Assembly (NCBI GenBank): GCA_030280995.1
Contig: JASXTE010000012.1
Span: 6,395,001 to 6,459,000 of the forward strand
Origin: Hemileia vastatrix
Lineage: Eukaryota > Basidiomycota > Pucciniomycetes > Pucciniales > Zaghouaniaceae
Direction of reading: 5' to 3'
DNA length: 64,000 nucleotides
Shown here: positions 55,894 through 64,000 of the stretch, in pieces
Numbering within the stretch: position 1 is the stretch's first letter
Layout of the letters: each line of letters opens with the position of its first letter
Notes under the pieces: generated by a model
Databases searched by the model: none
What the model was told of the DNA's origin: nothing
What the model saw: only the letters and a program-made list of their open reading frames with translations
Program-made: the position numbers and the translations under genes

Positions 55894-56262
55894 TTAACAA
55901 AAAAAAATTCATATTACATATGTGATGTATAATATAAATGTCTGATTGAACTCAATCTTTGATACATCCCACATTTAAATAACTCATTGATCATCATCAC
56001 CAAAAAAATAACAATAAAAATAAAAAATAAAAAATAGGATGACCGGCAAAACCTCCCTCTAATAAAAATTGACCCCAAAACATTGATCCAATACTTTCTT
56101 ATCAATCTAATTTGACAACAAACTCAAAAAAATAAAACATAAAACATATATATATATATATGTAAATCTATATAAAATCACATTCTAAAGACATTCAAAA
56201 CAATCCAATTTTTGTTGTGTATCTAATTAGAGTAGATGGTTTAAGAAAAAAAAATTGATTTC
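55894..56262. other. Non-coding flank next to the transporter fragment
   Basis: AT-rich, with A-runs and a TA microsatellite near 56143-56162; probably the 3' flank of the transporter exon on the minus strand. No other gene. Confidence 0.5.
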
Positions 56263-56735
56263 CTAAGTATTAATAGAAGTGTTCTCATTGGAGAGAGACC
56301 CCTCAATTCCAGTATCTGGAGCAACATGAAAACCTTCACCAGTTACACGTCCTACATCAGCTCCGATACTTACCAATACGCCAGGCGCATTAGCAGTAGG
56401 AGCATCCAACACAGCCAGTTGATGAGGCATAAAAAACCAAGGAAGATACATGGTTCTCAATGGAATAAGCATAATAATCACGACCGGAAATGCAATAGCA
56501 GCAATCGTCTGCGATACTGCTACCATCAAGGTAAAAAATATAATTTGTACCGCCACATAACAAAGAATTACAGTTTTAGAAAGGGATGCTAAAGGGTGGG
56601 TAGGTGGTGTCATGGGTGAATCTTGCAACAAGAATAATATTTTATGCAAAATGCCGTTATCTGAAACTGAAGGCCAACCAACAATGATGTAAGTACCAGC
56701 AAAAAGGGCACCTGGAGTAGTGCCTCTTATTTTTT
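56263..56735 (-). pseudogene. SLC4/Bor1-type anion transporter, last-exon fragment (copy 1)
   Basis: Minus-strand frame: GTTPGALFAGTYIIVGWPSV, SDNGILHKILFLLQD, AVQIIFFTLMVAVSQTIAAI, AFPVVIIMLIPLRTMYLPWF and ANAPGVLVSIGADVGRVTGE, ending SINT and a stop at 56263. This is the C-terminal membrane part of the HCO3-/borate transporter family, including the PLRT and LDA motifs after the last helices. The frame is open from about 56735, where an AG could be an acceptor, but upstream exons are missing because an inverted copy starts 15 bp on. It moves anions across the plasma membrane in intact form. Probably a gene fragment. Confidence 0.7.
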
Positions 56736-56749
56736 AATAATTAAGTTAG

Positions 56750-57088
56750 AAGATGTTGGCCTTCAGTTTCAGAGAATGGCATTTTGCATAAAATATTATT
56801 CTTGTTGCAAGATCCACCCATGACACCATCTACCCACCCTTTAGCATCCCTTTCTTAAACTGGAATTCTTTGTTATGTGGCGGTACAAATTATATTTTTT
56901 GCCTTTATGGTAGCGGTATTGCAGACAATTGCTGCTATTTCATTCCCGGTCATGATTATAATGCTTATTCCATTGAGAACTATGTATCTTCCTTTGTTTT
57001 TTATGCCTCGTCAACTGGCTAGGTTGGATGCTCCTACTGCTAATGCGCCTGGCATATTGGTAAGTATTGGAGCTGATGTAGGATTTCA
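56750..57088 (+). pseudogene. SLC4/Bor1-type anion transporter fragment (inverted copy 2)
   Basis: The plus strand repeats the same region as copy 1: ILHKILFLLQD, a stop at the LSKTVI position, then AVQIIFFAFMVAVLQTIAAI, SFPVMIIMLIPLRTMYLPLF and ANAPGILVSIGADVGFHVAP. At GTGGCTCC it switches without a gap into Harbinger F sequence (compare 54728-54735), losing the VTGEG segment of copy 1. DNA similarity to copy 1 is high but not identical. Confidence 0.68.
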
Positions 57089-57607
57089 TGTGGCTCCTGC
57101 ATTTGTTCTTCAGCCTTTTTAGGAATAAGAAAATGTAAATAAAAAAAGAATTGGTAAGATAAAAGAAAAAAAAACATACTTGAGTCAGATTGGGTTGGTT
57201 TAAATTGCTATAAGGATCTACAGCAAAGAAATCTAGATATGTCTCATTCAAATGAGGGGAGGCTTGAGTGGAGGAAGAGGATGGGAAAAGATTTACTTTG
57301 ACATCATGTTCGGAGATAGGATCTTCACCATCCAACATGTTTACAGGATTAACATTGGCTCACACTCCAAAAATTGCATCCATCTCTTTAAAATAAGGAC
57401 ATAAATAATCAAGTTTATTGTCTATGGATTTTATGCCCTTAGTTATATCGTTGTCGGTAACCCCAAAACCAGTGGAAGATGAAAAAGTCTTTGCCTTCTT
57501 GTATTTGGCTCAGTAATGCTTGAAACGTTCAGACATCTGTTTAGGCAAAAGATCAATCCTTCCCTTTGTCTTATTTCATAATTCATTGGCCATTAGAAGA
57601 TAGCCAT
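57086..57607 (-). mobile_element. Harbinger-like fragment F (Myb/SANT-like gene part)
   Basis: Homologous to 54730-55255 of element D. The minus strand holds MLDGEDPISEHDVKVNLFPS, SSTQASPHLNET, YSNLNQPNLTQ and parts of the GFG...DIT block. The left edge is fused to the transporter fragment; at the right, Gypsy-3 enters inside the VNGYLLMANEL segment (TAGCCATT|TGTCAC). Neither terminal repeat is visible. Confidence 0.7.
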
Positions 57608-58387
57608 TGTCACGCGCCACGTGACACTCGAGGCAAAATTAACTCAATAAATCAATAATATCGAGTCCTAAATCTATACTTGAAGCGCAGAAAGCAATTC
57701 TCCATAGCAACTGTGATTTTTCCTTTGTGTACTTACTATTTAACTGCGCTAGCCTAAACTCTAAATCTAAATTAGTCAATCTTCCAATAGGGTACCTTAG
57801 TCCTTTTTCAATAAGCCACGCGCAGCACTAGGATCAACAAAATAGTATAGCGATAGTTTTTTTTTCATTAAAGTTTTGTTAATTAATTAAAAAGGGGTAA
57901 ATTGAGCATGGACGGATATTTAGTGGAGAGGGTCTAAGTGTATGTTAGTAATGGTCAATGGAATGGGAATGCTGCAATGGAAGGGAGGTCAATGCAAGGA
58001 GGAACAAAGGATATAAAAGGAGTTGGGTATTTGGTTCGATATTCCTTAGAATTAAATTATAATATCGTATTTACTTTAATAGTGGTAAATCCTTAAAAGT
58101 TAAATCATTGTTATTGTATTTTTCTTTTACTTTCTCAATATTCATTTCTAAATCCTAAATCTTTGATTATTGAGTTTCCAACCCTTCGTGAGATTTTAAG
58201 AATTATTATTACCTTGGAACTAGTTTATAATTCTTCTCGATCGACCCTCGAACCTATAGCTATTACTTCGAGTGACCTTCAAATCATTTCCTCGAATCAT
58301 TCCTCTGTGCTTCGAAGAAGTTTCTAAAAATCCCTCATCTCACTTAAAGGAACATCCTCGACCTTGTGCGTAGGTCGTCCGGTGACA
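57608..58387 (+). repeat. Gypsy-3 5' LTR (780 bp)
   Basis: Starts TGTCACGCGCCACGTGACA, a perfect 7-bp hairpin at the LTR tip, and ends CCGGTGACA. A TATAAAAGG box lies at 58012-58020. The end was set by the TG...CA rule and the start of the leader, since the partner LTR is not available. Confidence 0.78.
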
Positions 58388-58458
58388 GTATAATTTAATT
58401 CTCCGTAGTTCTCATTCTTTGCACTACTACGTCCTTTTAGGTGTTTCTAAAATTTTAA

Positions 58459-59646
58459 ATGGCACCTGTTCAACGCACTCCTCCTACGGGCGCTACTACT
58501 AGAGCTCGCGCTAGAGGCAGGCCAACAGCCACAAGGTCTGTTTCTCGCACTCACTCTTTGGAACCACTCGACCTTAGGGAATGGCAACATTCAGTTCAAT
58601 CTGTAGAAGACATTCCACAAGATTTTGAGGATTCTAGTGATGAAGAAGAAGGAGAGGATACAATGCATGAGGCACCATCCGCCCCTGCCAATCACCCTTC
58701 TGGCCAATCCTCAGAACCGGGACCATCTAACTCTCTGGAAGATTTCATGAGACTTTTTATGAAAACCCTTTCAAATCCAACGTCTTCAGAGGGATCTAAG
58801 TTCAAAACTCCTTCTATGAAATCTCCTGACAAATTCGACAGAGATCACCCCGACAGATTGCGACCCTTCTTGCAAACCTGCAAGCTACTGTTCCATAATG
58901 ACCCTCGAACCTTTAACAGCGACCGATCAAAGGTTGTTTACGCTTCTTCATTCCTAGCCGGAAAAGCAGCAAGATGGTTCAAACCTTATCTACTCATGCT
59001 TTCTTTGACAGAAACCCACTTACTTATCAATAATTGGGAAAAATTCGAGGACCAACTTTTTAAGTTGTTTGGGGACCCTAATGAAACGGACAACGCGGAA
59101 ATTGAACTTGATTTTCTTCGCATGAGTGATAATGGTAAAGCTTCTGAATATATCTCGAACTTCAGAGCACTTCAAACTCGAGTAGGTTGGAATGATGCTG
59201 CCCTTAAGTATCATTTCAAGAAAGGACTTCCTTCGAGGATTCTAGATCAATTAAATCTTCACGGTCAGAAGATGACTACTTTAACGGACTTAATGGATCG
59301 AACCCTCGAACTTGACGGCGTTTATCAAGGACGACTTCAACATCGTCGATATGCCAACAAATCTCAAGGCCTAAATTTTAAATCGGGACCTTCTTCACAC
59401 CCACGACCAAATCAATCCTCCTCGACTCAATCCAAACCCAATAAGGGAAAGGATAAATCTCGACCAAAAGGCTCGACCCCAGGCGATATCAGCAAAGTAC
59501 TGGATCCTAAAGGGGAACTTAAAGAAGCTGAGAAAAAGAGACGAGCAGATAATGGGTTATGTATGTATTGTGGGGGTAAGCACAAGTTGGAAGACTGTGT
59601 AAAGTTGAAGGAAAGAGAAGGTACTAGTTCGAAGTCAAAAAACTAG
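58459..59646 (+). CDS. Gypsy-3 gag (395 aa, intact)
   Basis: Open from ATG 58459 (MAPVQRTPPTGATTRARARG) to TAG 59644-59646. The N-terminal 110 residues are basic and then acidic. The capsid core spans about 115-300: FDRDHPDRLRPFLQTCKLLF, SSFLAGKAARWFKPYL, NWEKFEDQLFKLFGDPNETD, ASEYISNFRALQTRV and HFKKGLPSRILDQL. A basic linker leads to a CMYCGGKHKLEDC zinc knuckle near residue 375. It forms the particle and binds element RNA. It ends in a slippery heptamer that leads into pol. It is the only intact gag in the window. Confidence 0.92.
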   Translation: MAPVQRTPPTGATTRARARGRPTATRSVSRTHSLEPLDLREWQHSVQSVEDIPQDFEDSSDEEEGEDTMHEAPSAPANHPSGQSSEPGPSNSLEDFMRLFMKTLSNPTSSEGSKFKTPSMKSPDKFDRDHPDRLRPFLQTCKLLFHNDPRTFNSDRSKVVYASSFLAGKAARWFKPYLLMLSLTETHLLINNWEKFEDQLFKLFGDPNETDNAEIELDFLRMSDNGKASEYISNFRALQTRVGWNDAALKYHFKKGLPSRILDQLNLHGQKMTTLTDLMDRTLELDGVYQGRLQHRRYANKSQGLNFKSGPSSHPRPNQSSSTQSKPNKGKDKSRPKGSTPGDISKVLDPKGELKEAEKKRRADNGLCMYCGGKHKLEDCVKLKEREGTSSKSKN

Positions 59647-62600
59647 TAGATAGTTTACTTGTGTGCAAAGCAAACTATCTTATCTCTCCCAGTGCACAGA
59701 ACCTCCATGTCTTAAGGACTGGAGTTGCCTTAAACTGCTTGAGATTCATTCTTTTTAAGGAGGATATCCCCTTCAGTTGTCTTATAGACTCTGGAGCTTC
59801 AATTTTTTTTGTTAGTTTATCTTTTGCCGAGAAGCTTCAACTAACATTTACAGATATCGATCGAACTCCCATCTATTTGGTCGAATCAGAGGAACCCAAA
59901 TATTGGGTAAGTAAGAAAGTTTTATGGGTTTTCAACTTTCCGAATTTTCCCCCCTTCGAGTGGGAATTATCAGTCTTGGACGCCCCAAGGATGGACGATA
60001 CCATTCTTGGCCATGACTTTTTAATGCATTGGAATCCCAAAATCGATTGGACTAGGGGATTGATCACCCCACGCTCTAAGTATATTTCTGATTCTTCAAT
60101 GCAGGTCAATAGGGAGTTAAACAACCCGCCTGACAACGTCCTGCTAGAGGACAAGTCTCTGCCAGATGACTTGCAAGCATCTTTACCTTCTTTAAATGAG
60201 CAATTGGCTAACCCTTCTAGCTTGATGACTTCACTCGAAGAGGATTTAAATTGCCTCGAAGTAATCGAATTCTGCTCTCTCAATACAGGTATCCCCTCGA
60301 CAGATTCTCTCAAAGATGAAGAGGACGACCAAATAAACTTTGAATCCATCAAATCAACTCTACCGGAAATCTACCACAATTTCCTCAATGTTTTCTCAAT
60401 CCGCAAGGCCAATAAGTTACCACCTCATCGACCCTACGACCATCAAATAGAGTTAATAGGCCCAGTACCTCCGGCAGGTCCTGTCTATTCTTTATCGAAG
60501 GACAAATCTCAAGTTCTTCAAGACTACATTGCAGAGAATGTAGCCAAAGGTTTCATCAGAGCCAGTAAATCTCCAACCGGCTCCCCTGTCCTCTTTGTAA
60601 AAAAGAAGGACGGTAGTCTTAGGTTGTGTGTTGACTATAGAAAGCTCAACACAGTCACGAAGAAGAATGCATATCCTGTTCCTCCTATGTCATTACTTCT
60701 TACCCTTTTCAATGGTGCTAATTTCTTTTCTAAAATTGATCTTAGAGGCGCTTACAATCTTATTCGCATTGCGGAAGGTCATGAACCACTGACTGCAATG
60801 CGCACTAGGTTTGGTAGTTTTGAATATTTAGTTATGCCTTTTGGATTATGTAACGCACCTTCAACTTTTCAAACTTTTGTTAATGATATCTTTCAGGATG
60901 TTGTTGAACAATTTGTAGTTGTCTATTTAGATGATATTTTAATATTCTCGAAAACACTGGATGAACATATTCATCATGTTTGTCAGGTCCTAAATCGTCT
61001 TTGAGATCATGGTCTCTACGCCAAGCATAATAAATGCGAATTCCACCTCAAATCAATTGATTTTTTGGGTTTTACGTTGTCCACTGACGGTTTAGTCATG
61101 GATGATAAAAAAATCCAGAAAATCCTGGAATGGCCTGAGCCCAAAAACATTAAATCACTCCAAGGATTTTTGGGTTTTTCAAACTTCTATAGAAGATTTA
61201 TTAAAGATTACTCTAAAACTATTTCCAATCTTACTTCTCTTCTTAGAAAAGATATTCCTTTTGTTTTTACTTCTACAGCACGAAAGGAATTCAAAGCACT
61301 AAAAACGGCGTTCATCACAGCCCCAATTCTTTGGCATTTTGATCCTTCTGCCTCAACAATAGTTGAGACAGATGCGAGCAATTATGCTATTTCAGGGGTC
61401 ATCTCCCAATTAAATCCTGAAACAAATTTGTTTCATCCTGTTGCTTTTGAGTCACGCAAACTCATAGCCGCGGAATTAAATTATGAAATTCATGACAAAG
61501 AGCTTTTAGCTATTATCCATTGTCTTAAAAAATGGTGTTCTTTTCTTCTCAGCCTAGATAGTCCTTTTCAAATTTTAACAGATCATAATGCTTTGAAATA
61601 CTTCATGTCTTCTAAAGTATTAACCAGGCGTCAAGCCAGGTGGGCTGAATTTTTGTCTGAATTTTCTTTCTCTATTTCCTATCGCCCAGGAAAAAACTGC
61701 ATTGTCCCAGATATCTTGTCACATTGGGACGACGTTTACCCACAGCGGGGGGACGCATTTGCTGACAAGAACCCAGCAAATGTGCAATCAATCTTCAACG
61801 AATCAATGTTAACGACTCATCAACTTAATTCGATGACAATTCAATCTTTTCGAAATCCACTATCAAACATCCTCGAAGCTCAGTCAAAGGACGATTATTG
61901 TTTAGGGTTAAAAGACAAAATACTCTCGAAGAAAGGGGCCAAAAGATTTAGTATTGAATCAGGTCTATTAGTCTTTGAAGGTAGAGTAGTCATACCCGAC
62001 AACAATGAGATAAAATTATGGATTTTCAACAGTCGACATGATTCTCTGTTAGCTGGTCATTTTGGGGTTGATAAAACCTACCAGTTAATAGCGAGGGATT
62101 TCTTCCGGCCAGGTATGACCAAGGAAATCAAGGCCTATATAAAAGCTTGTTACGAATGTAATAGGAATAAGGCTCCCTGTCACCAGAAGCATGGGTTGCT
62201 TCAACCACTTCCTATTCCCTCTAAACCTTGGGAATCTTTATCGATGGATTTCATTTCTCAACTTCCTATTTCTAATGATTTTGATGCTATATTAGTAATA
62301 GTAGATAGATTTTCAAAAATGTCTATTTTTATTAAAACCACTACTACTGCTACAGCAGAAGATTTGTCAAAATTGTTTCTAGAATATGTATTTTCTAAAC
62401 ACGGCTTACCAAATGATATTATTTCAGATAGAGGCTCATTGTTTGTATCCACATTCTGGACCCAACTGTGTCAACAACTCAATATCACGAGGAATCTCTC
62501 CACGGCCTATCACCCTGAAACCGATGGTCAAACAGAAAGAGTTAACCAAATCCTCGAACAATATCTTTGAATGTATGTCAGTTACCAACAAGACGATTGG

Positions 62601-63293
62601 ACCACATGGCTACCATTGGCTGAATTTGCTTATAATAACTCGACTCATTCTTCAACACGACAATCTCCCTTCGAAACCATTTATGGACGACATCCTCGAT
62701 TCAACTCAATTCATGTAGGAACTAATCATCCTGCGGAACATTATCTTTGAACTATATCACGACTCCAAGAAGAACTTAAAACAAATTTGGAATCAGCGAT
62801 TGGAAGATACAAGGAACAGGCCGACAAACATCAACAATCTGCTCCTTCCTTTAAACCAGGCGACAAAGTATGGCTCGATGCACAAAACATCCGAACAACA
62901 AGACCATCAAAGAAACTGGCTGAAAAGCGCTTGGGACCATTTGAAATCGACTCTGAAGTCTCTAAAACTGCATTTCGACTCAAGTTACCTCCTAAATGGC
63001 ATGCGATTCACCCTGTTTTCCATGTATCTCTCCTGGAACTGGCTCGAGAAATATACCCGGGCAAGAACCAACCCCCTCTGGAACAGGTTGAAGTAGAAGA
63101 TCATCTAGAGTGGGAAGTAAGTCGTATCCTTGATTCAAGAATACGCAAGGGGAAACTTCAATACCTCGTGGAATGGGAAGGCTTCCTCAATGACTCAGAC
63201 AAAACATCCTGGGAACCAGCCATCAATGTTTCTAACGCTCCTGAACTCCTAAAATCTTTTCATTTGAAATATCCTTTAAAACCAAAACCTTAA
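59628..63293 (+). pseudogene. Gypsy-3 pol: protease, RT, RNase H, integrase, chromodomain
   Basis: One frame runs to TAA at 63291 with only TGA stops at 61002, 62568 and 62748. In order: protease (FSCLIDSGASIFFVSLSFA, LGHDFLMHWNPKIDW); RT (HRPYDHQIEL, SLRLCVDYRKLNTVT, MPFGLCNAPSTFQ, YLDDILIFS); RNase H (VETDASNYAISGVI, NYEIHDKELLAIIHCLKKW, TDHNALKYF); integrase zinc domain (RHDSLLAGHFGVDKT, CYECNRNKAPC) and core (MDFISQLPI, ISDRGSLFVSTFW, YHPETDGQTERVNQ); GPF/Y (KRLGPFEI); chromodomain (EVSRILDSRIRKGKLQYLVE, DKTSWEPA). All catalytic acids are present. Each stop fits CGA to TGA for Arg. Confidence 0.93.
59637..59680 (+). promoter_or_regulatory. Programmed -1 frameshift signal of Gypsy-3
   Basis: The gag frame reads TCA AAA AAC TAG, giving a canonical A AAA AAC slippery heptamer at 59637-59643 right before the stop. 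Four bases downstream a hairpin forms: AGATAGTTT (59648-59656) pairs with AAACTATCT (59672-59680) across a 15-base loop. A -1 slip leads into KKLVDSLLVCKANYLIS, the open pol frame. The pol frame is closed just upstream (TAG 59625) and has no nearby ATG. Confidence 0.75.
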
Positions 63294-64000
63294 AATTTCT
63301 TTATTTAAAATTTTCTTTTCTTTTTCTTTCTTTCTTTAAAATCTAAAACACCTCTTAAATTTTTTTAGCCTTGTTTTCTTCTTTCTCTCTTCTTTTCTTT
63401 CTATAAAATTTCCTCCAAAACTAACTAAAATTAAAATCAAAATTAAAATTAAATACAATAAAATAAAATAAAATAAAATAAAATCAAAATTAAAATTAAA
63501 TAAAATAAAATAAATAGAATAAAACATAAATAATAAAATAAAAATAAATCTCTCTAAATATTTTCTTTCTTTTCTTTTCAATTCTTTAAATACATTCTTT
63601 TCTTAAATTTAAAATTCTCTTTAAAAATTTCTCTTCCAAAAAATTTATTCTCTCTTTAAAAAACTTTTTTTCCTTCGAATCATCAAATCTTGTACAACAC
63701 GACCATTTCCTCGAACTTAACTTCAACCTCTAAATCTCCCTATAATAATTCTTCAAAACAAATAATTCTTCTTTTCAAACTCTCTTAAATTCTAAATTCT
63801 GTTTTTTTTTCTTTTCTTTCTTCTTCCTCTCTTTTCAACTAAAATTTCTTAAAAAAAAAAAAATTTACAAAATCCTCAATTTAACAAACTCATCTCAATC
63901 ACAAAACCGTTTTTTTTTTCTCTCTTTTCTTATATAAAAATTTTCTTTTTTAAAAAACACTAAAACTTCCTTCAATTAAAAACAACCTTTTTTCCTTTCT
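63294..64000 (+). other. Gypsy-3 3' non-coding region
   Basis: AT-rich with pyrimidine runs and AAAAT/AAAATT repeats (63425-63550). No ORF with features. It should lead to the 3' LTR beyond the window. Confidence 0.65.

Larger units (their letters stand above)
57608..64000 (+). mobile_element. Gypsy-3: chromodomain Ty3/Gypsy retrotransposon (5' LTR to 3' flank)
   Basis: A 780-bp LTR, a complete gag, a -1 frameshift site, and pol with protease, RT, RNase H, integrase and chromodomain lie on the plus strand. The interior is richer in TCGA and GC than the rest of the window and matches a different lineage from Gypsy-1 and -2. Only three nonsense codons break it, all TGA in a CTTTGA context. The 3' LTR is beyond the window, so no target duplication can be read. 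Confidence 0.93.

Noticed and set aside
63336..63581. 81-codon minus-strand ORF after Gypsy-3
   Set aside because: Encoded by AAAAT/AAAATT repeats; low-complexity artefact.
1..64000. CRISPR arrays, bacterial operons, rRNA or clear tRNA genes
   Set aside because: None found; spaced repeats present are retrotransposon LTRs, tandem repeats or transposon ends, and splice signals show a eukaryotic genome.

Overview
This window reads as AT-rich, repeat-dominated DNA of a basidiomycete, most likely a rust fungus (Pucciniales; a species with a very large genome such as Austropuccinia would fit). The grounds are short introns of about 58-72 nt, chromodomain Ty3/Gypsy elements, Harbinger-like elements that pair a transposase with a Myb/SANT-like protein, a Tet-like 2OG-Fe(II) oxygenase ORF, and nonsense codons that look like TCG-to-TTG changes, the RIP-like signature reported for Pucciniomycotina. 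The species is inferred, not proven.

Layout. 1-3836: a minus-strand Gypsy element (here Gypsy-0) inserted in a Tc1-like element, which also carries a small TA-flanked MITE. 3839-8045: single-copy-looking host DNA with the one clearly intact host gene, an eight-exon minus-strand gene for a 218-residue cysteine-containing secreted protein (4907-6008). 8046-20269: a full-length Gypsy element (Gypsy-1) whose pol is split by a composite Harbinger-like element (A, 12398-16142). 20270-22608: AT-rich DNA with microsatellites. 22609-27149: Harbinger-like element C with a nested MITE. 27529-32389: a decayed minus-strand Copia element with 99-bp LTRs. 32457-55893: a hAT element opened up by a stack of insertions: Harbinger-like E holds Gypsy-2 (35863-48370), whose 5' LTR holds Harbinger-like B (36858-40562); E also holds a solo LTR (49031-50206), and Harbinger-like D (50574-55784) sits in the distal hAT part. 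56263-57088: two inverted copies of the last exon of an SLC4/Bor1-type anion transporter gene, the second fused to a Harbinger fragment (F). 57608-64000: the 5' part of a chromodomain Gypsy element (Gypsy-3) with gag, a -1 frameshift signal, pol and a chromodomain.

How the parts work together. The Harbinger-like family shares one plan: a plus-sense transposase N-terminus, a variable middle (in A and D a Tet-like oxygenase ORF), an intergenic stretch with AATAAA-bearing tandem repeats, and a convergent Myb/SANT-like gene, bounded by AGGGGG...CCCCCT ends. No copy here keeps a full transposase, but B keeps an intact three-exon Myb-like gene of 395 residues. Target duplications are AAT or ATT. 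The three Gypsy elements with a visible C-terminus carry chromodomains. Nearly all element genes contain stops, so the secreted-protein gene and the B Myb-like gene are the best candidates for functional genes. All functional statements come from reading the sequence and from family knowledge; no database search was possible.
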